Positions 26,194 through 35,171 of a stretch of DNA of 64,000 bases are shown in pieces. Source of the DNA: Chloracidobacterium sp. (GTDB taxonomy: Bacteria; Acidobacteriota; Blastocatellia; Pyrinomonadales; Pyrinomonadaceae); contig JADKKB010000005.1 of assembly GCA_016720705.1 (NCBI GenBank), positions 496,001 to 560,000 of the forward strand, written 5' to 3'. Position 1 is the stretch's first letter, and each line of letters starts with the position of its first letter. Below the pieces are notes generated by a model that was given only the letters and a program-made list of their open reading frames with translations, was not told where the DNA came from and searched no databases. Made by a program: the position numbers and the translations under genes.

Positions 26194-28131
26194 TCAATTC
26201 GCCGGTGGCTTGTCGATGTATTGGAAAACGGCTCCCGCCGGGATGAGAGCGTTGGGTTCCGCAAGGTCTTTATTTGTTTGGGCCTCATAAAACGCGGCAA
26301 GGCTGCCGGCCGTTATTAGTTTGTACCATCCATTCGCCTGCGGTCGATCGATTTCACGTGCGACGGCAAGTTGACGTGCGGATTCGACTGCATCGCCAAG
26401 TTTCTCGAGGAATACTGTGTATTCGATCCGCAGAAAGATCGACCGCGGATAGATAGTCAGTGACTCCTGATAAGTTACTCGGGCTGCGATGTGGTCGCCG
26501 GCGGCGATCTGTTGCTTGGCGAGTTGCGAATAGGTCAAGGAGAGACCAATGCCGGAGTTGATCGCCTGCCGTGTTTGTACGGCCGCCGAGGCCTGGTCAC
26601 CGTTGGAAACATAACGGGCGGCGCTTGAAAGGTATGCACCGGAATATCCGGAATCTACAGCGAGGGCGGCACGGTATCGGTCTTGAGCGACGGACGGCGA
26701 TTCCGTCCATTCGGCCTGATATACCTGATACTCGGCGTAGCCTTTTATTAGGCAGAACGCTGCGAGTAATGTGACTGCACCCCAACTTAAAAGGTATGCC
26801 GGCACGGAATTGATGGCGTTTGTCGCCGAGCGGGCGGGGCGACGGAGTTCGTTCATCGCGATTGCAAAAACGATAAAAAATACAACGCCATTCTGAGCCG
26901 CCCGAAACGAGAAAGAACTCACCATCGAACTGATGGCAAATGCCAGGTTCGAGCCCAGAGTCGCCCACAGCATTGGCGAAAGCTTCCAACCGTCACGCCC
27001 GAATTTGCGAAGCACGAACACCAGGAACAACAGGAACGGCAGAACAAATAGCGTAAAGCCTATGACACCGAGTTCAGCCAACACCTGTAGGGGTTCATTA
27101 TGTGCACGCTCCGTGAGGAAGTCCTCACCGATTTCCGACTTTGGCTCATCCGGTTGGAGGTCGCGTAATTTCGCGCGTGCATCATTGAAAACGAGGCCGA
27201 AATTGTCCGCTCCGACGCCCAACAGCCAACTATCGGAAGCCATCTGCCGACCAACCGACCATGTGTAGATGCGCATATCGGATGTGCTCCGGGTCGAATC
27301 GGCCGCTCCGGTAATATAGTCCGTTGTGGACGGCATCGCAGTGAAAGCTGAGAACAGGACCTGTGTGCCGATCGTGATAGCGACCCAGACACCTGCGAGA
27401 ACGAGGATTCGTTTGCGAAACGCCGTTGACGAAAAAAAGATCCCTCCGATGAAAAACAACGCTGTTCCGGCAATGCCGGCGATGAAGGCACCCTTGCTCA
27501 GTGAGAGCATCGCCGTTTCCCAGCCCAAAACTGCGGCAAGCAGAAGCCACAGCCTTTGCCCACGCCGTCGCGAATATGCTGCGGCGGCCCACAGGATCGG
27601 CAACAGAGTGACGAGCATTTCGGCGTATTTGCCATAGCGGATACGCAGATTGCCTTCATTTGAGGCAAAATCGGTCAGTAGGACGTATTCGAACAAACAC
27701 AGCGTCCCCAAGATGATCGCCGCAAAGCCAAAGGTGCTCACCAGAGTCCGAACTCCATTCTCCAAACGAATGATCGCTGTAAATAATACAAAAAGAACAA
27801 GATAAAGCGACCACAATAACGTATGCTGGATCGCCGCATCGATCGAACTAGACCAGAATGCCGACATTCCGCTCCAAACGATGAACCCGCAGATCGTCAG
27901 CATTATCAAGCGAAGATTACCCGAAACCGGACGGAATATCTGCTCGCGTGTAACACCCGTTAGACGCCAATACACGAGTAAACAAATGGTGAATATAGCG
28001 AGCAGCAACTCAACCTTGTACGGTAAATTTACCTGTATCGTGGGCCTCGGCAGTCGAAAAAGGACGGCGACCAAGATCACTGACAATAGCGCCGAAAATG
28101 CGACCGGAGTCCTGTAGGGTTGACTTGTCAT
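26194..28131 (-). CDS. O-antigen ligase family protein with C-terminal TPRs
   Basis: A 645-residue polytopic membrane protein with about 12 hydrophobic helices in the first 450 residues. The large periplasmic loop has the Wzy_C/WaaL-type pattern, including LGVGADNFGLVFND and ERAHNEPLQVLAELGVIGF (with the key His). The C-terminal 190 residues hold TPR-like helices (AVDSGYSGAYLSSAARYV, SLTYSQLAKQQIAAGD). It may ligate O-antigen to lipid A-core or glycosylate proteins such as pilin; the adjacent pilin gene makes the latter worth considering. ATG at 28131 is preferred over an upstream TTG. Confidence 0.85.
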   Translation of the reverse strand: MTSQPYRTPVAFSALLSVILVAVLFRLPRPTIQVNLPYKVELLLAIFTICLLVYWRLTGVTREQIFRPVSGNLRLIMLTICGFIVWSGMSAFWSSSIDAAIQHTLLWSLYLVLFVLFTAIIRLENGVRTLVSTFGFAAIILGTLCLFEYVLLTDFASNEGNLRIRYGKYAEMLVTLLPILWAAAAYSRRRGQRLWLLLAAVLGWETAMLSLSKGAFIAGIAGTALFFIGGIFFSSTAFRKRILVLAGVWVAITIGTQVLFSAFTAMPSTTDYITGAADSTRSTSDMRIYTWSVGRQMASDSWLLGVGADNFGLVFNDARAKLRDLQPDEPKSEIGEDFLTERAHNEPLQVLAELGVIGFTLFVLPFLLFLVFVLRKFGRDGWKLSPMLWATLGSNLAFAISSMVSSFSFRAAQNGVVFFIVFAIAMNELRRPARSATNAINSVPAYLLSWGAVTLLAAFCLIKGYAEYQVYQAEWTESPSVAQDRYRAALAVDSGYSGAYLSSAARYVSNGDQASAAVQTRQAINSGIGLSLTYSQLAKQQIAAGDHIAARVTYQESLTIYPRSIFLRIEYTVFLEKLGDAVESARQLAVAREIDRPQANGWYKLITAGSLAAFYEAQTNKDLAEPNALIPAGAVFQYIDKPPAN

Positions 28132-28192
28132 TATTTGGAGAGCGTTCCGTGCGGTCAAGCAATTCTATCATCTTCGCCAAAACGCAAATAAC

Positions 28193-28214
28193 GAGCAGGC
28201 GTTTCCGCCTGCCC
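28193..28214 (-). terminator. Terminator after pilin gene
   Basis: GCAGGCG at 28195-28201 pairs with CGCCTGC at 28206-28212 around a four-base loop. The downstream minus-strand sequence is moderately T-rich (CGTTATTTGCGTTTT). It lies about 25 bases past the pilin stop. Confidence 0.6.
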
Positions 28215-28240
28215 GTTTGGTTTATTGAACTAGGTAGGGA

Positions 28241-28741
28241 CTAGTTTGCCAGCGGTGTACCGGCCTGAACAGCTGCGACGTCAGCGAAGTCGGTCAGAGT
28301 TGTGTCAGCCATCAGCACGCCTTCAGTAGCGATACCGAAGCGACGCGAACCTGTTTGGGTAACACCGGTCGTAGTCGTCGGAACTGCGGAAAACATAAAC
28401 TGAGCTGGCTCCGTAGTCGAGGAAGCAATGCGGGCTCCCTTGAAGTTGTAGCCACTCTTTGTTCCGGTTCCCAATACTGCATCAACGAGACCCGGTGTCG
28501 CGAGGGATTGCAGTGCGAGGATGGAAGGTGCTCCAACGACACCGGCGTAGTTGCCGTTGCCATAGGTCGACGAGTATGTCATCTGAGCACCGTGCAGCGT
28601 GCGGGCTGCCGAGACGGCCGAGCCTTCGTTAGCTGAACGACGGGCAGCGAGCAAGTTGGGGATAGCGATCGCGGCGATGATGCCGATGATGACCACAACG
28701 ATAAGAAGTTCGATAAGCGAGAAACCTTTCTGATTTTTCAT
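28241..28741 (-). CDS. pilA: Type IV major pilin-like protein
   Basis: A 166-residue type IV pilin. The N-terminus is a classic class III signal: MKNQKG, cleavage before Phe7, Glu at mature position 5, then the hydrophobic helix (LIVVVIIGIIAAIAIPNLL). The short leader and the ARRSANEGSAVSAARTLH helix are typical of Acidobacteria and Deltaproteobacteria. The globular part is Thr/Ala-rich with no obvious disulfide pair. The start is fixed by CAGGAGAT upstream of the ATG. A sigma-54 promoter precedes it and pilR/pilS lie just upstream, so expression is likely controlled by that pair. Confidence 0.93.
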   Translation of the reverse strand: MKNQKGFSLIELLIVVVIIGIIAAIAIPNLLAARRSANEGSAVSAARTLHGAQMTYSSTYGNGNYAGVVGAPSILALQSLATPGLVDAVLGTGTKSGYNFKGARIASSTTEPAQFMFSAVPTTTTGVTQTGSRRFGIATEGVLMADTTLTDFADVAAVQAGTPLAN

Positions 28742-28808
28742 TTTGTAATTCACAATCTCCTGAAGTTTTAGAAAATCTTTGTACCTTTCTGAGGCCGCAG
28801 ATACTAAT

Positions 28809-28823
28809 ACAAGAGTTGTGCCA
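28809..28823 (-). promoter_or_regulatory. Sigma-54 (-24/-12) promoter of the pilin gene
   Basis: Read on the minus strand this is TGGCAC-AACTC-TTGT, matching the TGGCAC-N5-TTGC consensus with one mismatch and exact spacing. Transcription would start near 28798, leaving a leader of about 57 bases before the pilin ATG. The neighbouring gene encodes a sigma-54 activator, which supports the call. Confidence 0.75.
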
Positions 28824-29011
28824 AAACGATCGTGCTCTTCAACGGGGCGATAAAGTCTATGTTTAGAGATATTTACGGTGGGGGCGGCGTGAGCGGGCGA
28901 GTTGGATCGAGACGGTTTAACGAGGATGCTAACAGTTTTTGGCAATTGCGTACTGACAAATATTGTCAAATTTGACGAATCAACCAGCGTTTTTCCCAAT
29001 GCCCGGCCGTT

Positions 29012-30409
29012 TTACTGTTCGGAACCGCGCATCTGGGCAGAAATGGAGCGGATATCGTGCTTGTCGAGCAAATGCCGCAGTGATCGAACCGGCATTTTGA
29101 GCAGTTCCGCTGCCTTTGTCTGATTGCCCGACGTTTTGCGTAGAGCTTCCATAACGTAGGTCTTTTCCAGATTGTCGAGATGAGTGACCAGATCGATGCC
29201 GTCTTCGGGCAGGTCAAACTCGGATCTGATCCGCTCGGGATTGTAATTGGTGATGTGATCCGGAAGCCGTTCCGGTTGGATCTCTTCGCCGCGTTCGAGT
29301 GCGACGGCACGCTCGATCGTGTGTTCGAGTTCGCGCACGTTGCCGTGCCACGCATAATTCTCGAGCAGCACCATCGTTTTTGGCGAGATGGTGACCGATC
29401 GACCGGTCTGGTCACAGAATTTTCTAAGGAAATGTTCGACGAGCTCGGGGATATCGGTCGACCTATCGCGCAACGGCGGCAAATTGATAGGTATAACAGA
29501 CACACGGTAAAAAAGGTCTTCGCGAAACGTGCCTTCGTCAGACATTGCCTTTAGGTCGCGATTCGTCGCCGCAATCACTCGGGCGTCGATCGCCAACTCA
29601 TCGTGTGCCCCCACGGGCCGAACGCGTCGTTCCTGTAAGACCCGCAGAAGCTTGACCTGCATCGCCGGAGACATTTCGCCGATCTCATCGAGGAAAATTG
29701 TGCCCTTTTCGGCAGCTTCGAACAATCCCTTGCGATTTGCGGTTGCGCCGGTAAATGAGCCTTTCATATAACCAAACAGCTCCGACTCGAGCAGCGTTTC
29801 GGTAAATGCACCGCAGTTTATCGATATGAACGGCTTTTCAGCACGCGGGCTCAGGTCGTGAATCGCACGTGCGACCAACTCTTTACCGGTTCCGCTCTCG
29901 CCGGTTATCAAGATCGTCGATTGGACCTCGGCAACGGTCTCGATCATCTGAAAGATCGCATCCATCTTAGGCGAAGAGCCAACGATGTTCCTGACACTGC
30001 CGCGATCACGCTGGGCCCGCTTAAAAGCTCGGTTCTCATCGATCAGAGCTTGCTTTTCGAGCGTCTTGCTGATGATGAGCTTGAGTTCTTCGACGTCAAA
30101 CGGTTTGGTTATAAAATCGTCGGCACCGAGCTTGAACGCTTCGCGGGCAGTATCGACCGACGCAAAAGCGGTCATTAATACGACGCCGATCTCGGGTTGG
30201 GATTCGCGGACGGCCCTCAGCAGTTCGATCCCGTCCATATCGGGCATCCTGACATCGGAGATGATCACATCCGACGGTGCATCAACCAAAAGTTCGAGAG
30301 CTTGCCGCCCGTTCATCGCGGTGCGGATAGCGTGGCCCTCTTTCTCAAACACGATGCTTAGAACTTGTCGAAAGCTCTGTTCGTCGTCAACGATCAGTAT
30401 ATTTGCCAT
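29012..30409 (-). CDS. pilR: NtrC-family sigma-54 response regulator (PilR-like)
   Basis: A 465-residue activator: receiver domain (residues 1-120) with phospho-acceptor Asp52 in SDVRMPD, an AAA+ ATPase at about 145-375 with GESGTGKE, the Walker B region GTIFLDEIGE and an arginine-containing ATNRDLKAM segment, then a Fis-type helix-turn-helix (QTKAAELLKMPVRSLRHLL). The sigma-54 contact loop reads GSFTGA rather than GAFTGA. The gene lies downstream of a PilS-like kinase and just upstream of the pilin with a -24/-12 promoter, so pilin is the likely target. Confidence 0.92.
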   Translation of the reverse strand: MANILIVDDEQSFRQVLSIVFEKEGHAIRTAMNGRQALELLVDAPSDVIISDVRMPDMDGIELLRAVRESQPEIGVVLMTAFASVDTAREAFKLGADDFITKPFDVEELKLIISKTLEKQALIDENRAFKRAQRDRGSVRNIVGSSPKMDAIFQMIETVAEVQSTILITGESGTGKELVARAIHDLSPRAEKPFISINCGAFTETLLESELFGYMKGSFTGATANRKGLFEAAEKGTIFLDEIGEMSPAMQVKLLRVLQERRVRPVGAHDELAIDARVIAATNRDLKAMSDEGTFREDLFYRVSVIPINLPPLRDRSTDIPELVEHFLRKFCDQTGRSVTISPKTMVLLENYAWHGNVRELEHTIERAVALERGEEIQPERLPDHITNYNPERIRSEFDLPEDGIDLVTHLDNLEKTYVMEALRKTSGNQTKAAELLKMPVRSLRHLLDKHDIRSISAQMRGSEQ

Positions 30410-30516
30410 ATTTAGGTTCTAAAATGTCCCGAGGAGATCTCTACTCTGATCCGCCGCTGAGTCCAACTAGTATTTTCACAAATCCCGGTATCGCAATACA
30501 AGGAGAAAACCTTTTG

Positions 30517-32235
30517 TTATTTCGGATTTACGTTCAAAAATTTGTCCAGTAATAGTCCGTCACCCTCGACAGCGATGGTTTTGTCGATCATTTTTCGGGA
30601 GTTTTGCTCGCCGATCGAGAGGTCGATGGTGATCGTCGTACCTCTGCCTTCGATCGAGCGAACGTTTATTGCACCATTGTGATCGCGGACTATCTGATAG
30701 ACGATCGAGAGCCCGAGGCCTGTTCCGCCCGATGTCGAGTTTGAAAATGGTTCAAAAAGCTGCTCGACCTGTTCAGGCGACATTCCTTTGCCGGTGTCCT
30801 CGAAGGTAATGCGAACACGGTTGTTCGGTACACGCTCGAGTCCGATCCGTAATCTGCCGCCATTTGGCATCGCCTGCATCGCGTTGCGTGAGAGATTCCA
30901 AAAGATCTGGCGTAGCTGGACCGGGTCGGCGGCGATGATGATCGACTCCGTTCCGGAATCATCTATCAACTCGTGATGAGTCTCGACATCCGGGCTATGC
31001 CGGAGCAGTTTCAGCATTTCACGCAATGCCTCGGTAATATCGGTAGGCACGAATTCTGCCGCCGGCGGCCTGGCATAGCTTAGAAAGTTAGTGATGATGC
31101 TATTGAGTCGATCGGATTCCTTAAGTATTATTTCCATCAACTCGGCATTCATCGTACCGCTTTCGGTGTTCGACTCGAGCACTTGTATGGCACCGCGCAT
31201 TGCCCCGAGCGGGTTACCGATCTCGTGAGCCAATCCGGCGGCGACGCGGCCGACGGCGGCGAGGCGATCCTTACGCTTTACACTCTCTTCCATCGAGCGG
31301 ATCTCGGTCAGATCTTGAAAGGTTATGATCAAACCCGTCGTCTCACTTGTCTCAGAAAACAGTTGGGTGATCCCGTAACCGATCTTTACGGCAAATCCGT
31401 CAGGAGTGATCAGGTCCGCCTCAAATCGGGGAAGATGTTCGCCATTTGCGCCGGCTTTCAGCGATAATTCTATCGCTTCAGATATATCTCCAAATACCGA
31501 ATGGATCGATCGCTCACGAGCCTCGGTCGATGTGAGTCCGGTAATCTCGGTGGCAGCAGAGTTAAAGGTGATTATCTTGCCATCAAGATCGGTCGTGATC
31601 AGGCCGGAGCGTATTGACTCGATTATCCTTTCGTGCAAAACCCTCAAGCTTGCCAGGGATTTCTCAGTCGCTTCCAGTTGTTCGCCGGAGTTACGGCGTT
31701 CGCTAAGCCGCGATGCTAAAAGACCGACAACCAAAAACGCTACGATATGAAAGCTGACGATCTGGATGACCTTGCTGGTAGCCTGTATCGGGCTGGATGT
31801 TTCGATCACGAGATTGACCGTCATCGTGGCCAAAGCTACAAAAAAGAATACGCACGAAACCGCCAGAAATAATGTTTGGAGCGGCCTCAAAAAGAAACTT
31901 CCGACACTGATAAGGACGATATAGAGCGTGATATATGGAGATGTGAGGTCGCCGGTACGCCATACGAGCCAAGTTATCAGCAGCGCGTCCATCAGGAACT
32001 GCAGCCTTACCTGCCACGCGATCAGGCTGCTCAATCGAAGCAGGAAAAAATAGAGTATTGTCAGGCCGACCGAGATAACAAAGACTAAAAACAGACCCTG
32101 CGGAAAGTTGTCGAACGAGAGTTGGAGTCGGCCGCTGTGCCAGATCCAACTGGATATCAGCAATACAAAAATTACCAAAAGGCGCCCAATGATGAGTGTC
32201 TGTATTCGTTGGCTATAATTAGTATTGGCTGTCAC
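30517..32235 (-). CDS. pilS: PilS-like sensor histidine kinase
   Basis: Membrane sensor kinase with about six helices in the first 190 residues (RLLVIFVLLISSWIW onward), a PAS domain at about 210-320 (LRVLHERIIESIRSGLITTDLDGKI), and a histidine-kinase core: H-box LAHEIGNPLGAMRGA, N-box NLSRNAMQAM, G boxes DTGKGMSPEQ and GGTGLGLSIV. The frame stays open to a TTG at 32316 inside the divergent cupin gene; I prefer the GTG at 32233-32235, which gives 572 residues, but the start is uncertain. Topology matches PilS. It is 107 bases upstream of pilR. Confidence 0.88.
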   Translation of the reverse strand: MTANTNYSQRIQTLIIGRLLVIFVLLISSWIWHSGRLQLSFDNFPQGLFLVFVISVGLTILYFFLLRLSSLIAWQVRLQFLMDALLITWLVWRTGDLTSPYITLYIVLISVGSFFLRPLQTLFLAVSCVFFFVALATMTVNLVIETSSPIQATSKVIQIVSFHIVAFLVVGLLASRLSERRNSGEQLEATEKSLASLRVLHERIIESIRSGLITTDLDGKIITFNSAATEITGLTSTEARERSIHSVFGDISEAIELSLKAGANGEHLPRFEADLITPDGFAVKIGYGITQLFSETSETTGLIITFQDLTEIRSMEESVKRKDRLAAVGRVAAGLAHEIGNPLGAMRGAIQVLESNTESGTMNAELMEIILKESDRLNSIITNFLSYARPPAAEFVPTDITEALREMLKLLRHSPDVETHHELIDDSGTESIIIAADPVQLRQIFWNLSRNAMQAMPNGGRLRIGLERVPNNRVRITFEDTGKGMSPEQVEQLFEPFSNSTSGGTGLGLSIVYQIVRDHNGAINVRSIEGRGTTITIDLSIGEQNSRKMIDKTIAVEGDGLLLDKFLNVNPK

Positions 32236-32283
32236 TTGCTTTTCGGTTAAACTATCGATCTGCGGGCCAATGGCCGATGAATT

Positions 32284-32658
32284 ATGGAAAACAAGAGCAC
32301 TAGCCCATATACCCAATTGACCGACGTTAGGCCGTGGGGAAGTTATACGATCCTGGACGAGGCTCCAAACTTCAAAGCAAAACGGATCCAGGTTCTTCCC
32401 GGTAAAAGGCTAAGCTATCAAAGGCATTCCCGGCGGTCTGAGCATTGGTTCGTGACCTCGGGCACCGCTAAAGTAACATTAAACGGCGAGGAAATCATAG
32501 TCACCAGCGGCGAGGCGATCGACATTCCGCTTGGATCCGCTCATCGCGTCGAAAATCCACATCCCGAGGAAATGCTTGTTTTCATTGAGATCCAGACCGG
32601 CGATTACTTCGGCGAGGACGATATTGTGCGGCTCGAGGACGATTTCGGCCGCAGTTAG
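32284..32658 (+). CDS. Stand-alone cupin phosphomannose isomerase-type protein
   Basis: A 124-residue single-domain cupin equivalent to the C-terminal isomerase domain of bifunctional GDP-mannose pyrophosphorylase/PMI. The start RPWGSYTILDEAPNFKAKRIQVLPGKRLSYQRHSRRSEHW matches that family, including the metal-ligand pattern QxHxxRSEHW, and the later His (GSAHRVENP) is present. The likely reaction is mannose-6-phosphate to fructose-6-phosphate, or a related sugar-phosphate isomerisation. It converges on gmhB with a 4-base overlap of stops. Confidence 0.85.
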   Translation: MENKSTSPYTQLTDVRPWGSYTILDEAPNFKAKRIQVLPGKRLSYQRHSRRSEHWFVTSGTAKVTLNGEEIIVTSGEAIDIPLGSAHRVENPHPEEMLVFIEIQTGDYFGEDDIVRLEDDFGRS

Positions 32659-33227
32659 CCCCGGTTCTCCTGCGAAATTTGAGTGTCAGAGCCAATTATT
32701 GTCCTGACCGCGCAGAGCAGGTCATTCTCGATCAGATCAGCGTGTCCGAGTGCATCTTCTTGCTGTTCCTTGCCATACCCCGTTAAGACCAGAGCACTTC
32801 GAATCCCGGCATTTACACCGGTCAAAATATCGAGTGATTTGTCACCGATCATCCACGACCCTTCCATATCTATATTAAAGTCGGCTCGGGCGGCATCTAT
32901 CATTCCAGTATTTGGCTTACGGCAAGAGCAACCGGCATCGGGCAGATGTGGGCAAAAATAAAATCCGTCGATGGCACCATCAAGGTCCACCTGGATACGA
33001 TCGTGGATCGAGGACATCGCGGCGCGATCAAAATACGATCGGCCGATACCGGACTGATTGGTAACGACGATGACCAGATAGCCCCGATCTTTGAGCATCA
33101 TCACGGCCTCGCGGGTGTACGAGTATAGACACAGGTCATCGACGTGCGAAAGGTGGTCTACCTCTTGGATGAGTGTGCCGTCGCGATCAACAAATATCGC
33201 CGGCCTGGATTGTTTGCTCATTTTCAT
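32655..33227 (-). CDS. gmhB: HAD-IIIA phosphatase, D-glycero-D-manno-heptose-1,7-bisphosphate 7-phosphatase type
   Basis: A 190-residue HAD phosphatase of the GmhB group. The catalytic Asp pair is in FVDRDGTL (Asp14 and Asp16), followed by VVTNQSGIGRSYF and the Cys/His zinc-site loop FCPHLPDAGCSCRKP that separates GmhB from other HAD-IIIA enzymes; GDKSLDI closes the active site. It makes heptose-1-phosphate for LPS core. The ATG overlaps the end of waaF by 41 bases (a second ATG two codons later by 35), implying coupling with the heptosyltransferase. Confidence 0.92.
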   Translation of the reverse strand: MKMSKQSRPAIFVDRDGTLIQEVDHLSHVDDLCLYSYTREAVMMLKDRGYLVIVVTNQSGIGRSYFDRAAMSSIHDRIQVDLDGAIDGFYFCPHLPDAGCSCRKPNTGMIDAARADFNIDMEGSWMIGDKSLDILTGVNAGIRSALVLTGYGKEQQEDALGHADLIENDLLCAVRTIIGSDTQISQENRG

Positions 33228-34260
33228 CTGGCTGCAGTGCTACACTTACGCGCTCCGCCACGACCTCGACCGACACGTTTGTCATACATCTATGATCGAT
33301 CGGGCAATCGCGGAACGTACAAGGCGAACATTCTACATCATATTTTACTATATCCGCATCGTTCGAGTACGGACGCGTCGTTGTCGGATTGGTCGGGCCG
33401 AATATGACAACGGTTCGTGTGCCGACCGCGGGTGCGATGTGAGCGAGGCCCATATCGTTAGAGACCAGAATATCGACTTCGGCGAGGATGGCGACAGCTT
33501 CGGCGATAGTTGTTTTGCCCGAGAGGTCAACGGTCTGAACGCCCGAAAGGTCTGCCACCTCCTTTGCCACAACGCTGTCTTCTGCCGATCCGACAAGGAT
33601 GATCGACGCGTCCAACTCCTGCTTGAGTTTTGTCGCCAATTGAGCGTAGCGAGCGGCGGGCCAGCGTTTTGCACGCGAATTTGTCGAACCCACGCCGAGT
33701 GCGACGATCGGCCCTCGACTGTCGCTCGTAGCGTCGGCGATGATCTGTCGGGCCGCCTTTCGCCGCTCGGGCGAGACGTCAATGCTGATATTAGGTGCCA
33801 ACTGGCCGACCGTGTTTCGCCCGATGACGCGTTTTTCTATCTCGCTGACAAGATTTAAGTAGTAGAAGACTTCGTGCCGCCTACTCTTCCATTCCGGCAC
33901 GGCGATCGGGTCCGTCAACAGCAGTCCGCGGAGGTCCTTGTTATAGCCGATGCGGCGGGGAATCCGCGTGAGAAACGACGTCATTGCGGATTCAAATGAG
34001 TTTGGCAAAATGATCGCCAGATCGAACGCGTCTTTTTTGAGAAAGTTGGAATTGTCGAGCACATCGCGAAACCGCCATTTTGCCGGATCGTAGGTCACGA
34101 TCTCATCCAAAAAATCAGCGTCACGAAACAGGCCGTCCGCCCACGTGCGGGTGTGCAGAGTGATCGAATCATCGGGAAATATACGGCGCAACTCGCGCAA
34201 TGCCGGCACCGACATTACTGCATCACCGATCCAATTTGTTCCACGGACGAGAATCTTCAC
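33187..34260 (-). CDS. waaF: LPS heptosyltransferase II-type glycosyltransferase (GT9)
   Basis: Adds heptose to the inner LPS core. The 357-residue GT-B protein starts with the family hallmark MKILVRGTNWIGDAVMSVPAL and contains the nucleotide-sugar motifs GVGSTNSRAKRWPAARYAQL and VSNDMGLAHIAPAVGTRTV, plus the cysteine-containing CSPCTFRDCPIDHRCM segment typical of WaaF. The start is GTG at 34258-34260, placing the motif at the N-terminus. Its 3' end overlaps the gmhB start. I cannot exclude another GT9 member. Confidence 0.9.
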   Translation of the reverse strand: MKILVRGTNWIGDAVMSVPALRELRRIFPDDSITLHTRTWADGLFRDADFLDEIVTYDPAKWRFRDVLDNSNFLKKDAFDLAIILPNSFESAMTSFLTRIPRRIGYNKDLRGLLLTDPIAVPEWKSRRHEVFYYLNLVSEIEKRVIGRNTVGQLAPNISIDVSPERRKAARQIIADATSDSRGPIVALGVGSTNSRAKRWPAARYAQLATKLKQELDASIILVGSAEDSVVAKEVADLSGVQTVDLSGKTTIAEAVAILAEVDILVSNDMGLAHIAPAVGTRTVVIFGPTNPTTTRPYSNDADIVKYDVECSPCTFRDCPIDHRCMTNVSVEVVAERVSVALQPDENEQTIQAGDIC

Positions 34261-34310
34261 AGGGAAAAGTTAGCAAGGTTAACAGTCAGAAACAAGGAAC
34301 GGCCGCCGCG

Positions 34311-35171
34311 TCACTCTGGATCTGATCCGCTGAATAGCGTCTTGAGCCCCTCGGCTATGCCGATCTGAGGTTCCCAGTCTAATTCCTGATCGATCCGCGA
34401 AAGGTCGGTAATATAATTGAATGGTTTCGGGTCCGGCAATGGATCACTATCGTCGATCACGGCCTGAAGCCCCGAAACCTCTTCCATTTTGGCTACGATC
34501 TCACGCAACGAAAGGGCGTTGCGTGAACCGCCGCCGACATTGTACGTTCCGTGCCTGATGATCGAATCTATAAACGAGCGGCACGCTCGGGCAAGATCGT
34601 TGACGTGCAAAATGTCCCTGACGGGCTTGCCTTTTCCGGGCAGGCGGATCCGCTCGCCGAAATTGATCGCATTGGCAAAGTGACCGATAATGTTCGGCGT
34701 GTTATCTGGCGACGGCGGAGCATACGGTGTCGACAATCGAAAGATACACGAGCGAAAACCCCTTTGATGCGAATAAAAATCGACGTAATGTTCCGCGATC
34801 AGTTTGGACCATTCGTGAGCGGATTGACCGGAGTACATCGTCTGACAGGTCTCGGGCACCGTTTGAAAATTACCCGAAAAACACCCGTACACGTCTTTGG
34901 TCGAGATGAATATAAATGCCGCATCCTTTCGGACGCGCTCCAGCAGATTTATCGTGCCCTGGACATTTGTTTGAAACGTATCGTGTGAGGCGGCAAATGA
35001 CTTGTCGAGTCTGGCGGCCATATGGACCACAGCGTCGTACTCGCCAACCTCACTCAGTGTGTCGATATCGAGCAAGTCGCCGCCGGAACGCCGCGAGAGG
35101 TCGTCAGCGTTGAAAAATTTACGAACGTGAGTGCCGAGATAGCCGCTACCGCCGGTTACAAGTACTTTCAT
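34311..35171 (-). CDS. NAD-dependent epimerase/dehydratase, catalytic Tyr replaced by His
   Basis: An extended short-chain dehydrogenase, 286 residues. The Rossmann motif is TGGSGYLG at residues 7-14, and VVHMAARLD, FISTKDVYG and RDILHVNDLARAC are all as expected for sugar-nucleotide epimerases or dehydratases. The active-site YxxxK reads HEWSK (codon CAC at 34815-34817), so the catalytic Tyr is His here. The gene overlaps the K+ channel gene by 4 bases (ATGA) and precedes waaF by 50 bases. Substrate is probably an envelope sugar nucleotide; catalysis is uncertain. Confidence 0.85.
   Translation of the reverse strand: MKVLVTGGSGYLGTHVRKFFNADDLSRRSGGDLLDIDTLSEVGEYDAVVHMAARLDKSFAASHDTFQTNVQGTINLLERVRKDAAFIFISTKDVYGCFSGNFQTVPETCQTMYSGQSAHEWSKLIAEHYVDFYSHQRGFRSCIFRLSTPYAPPSPDNTPNIIGHFANAINFGERIRLPGKGKPVRDILHVNDLARACRSFIDSIIRHGTYNVGGGSRNALSLREIVAKMEEVSGLQAVIDDSDPLPDPKPFNYITDLSRIDQELDWEPQIGIAEGLKTLFSGSDPE

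Noticed and set aside
32236..32316. Longer N-terminus of the PilS-like kinase from TTG
   Set aside because: Reads into the divergent cupin gene and adds no membrane helix.
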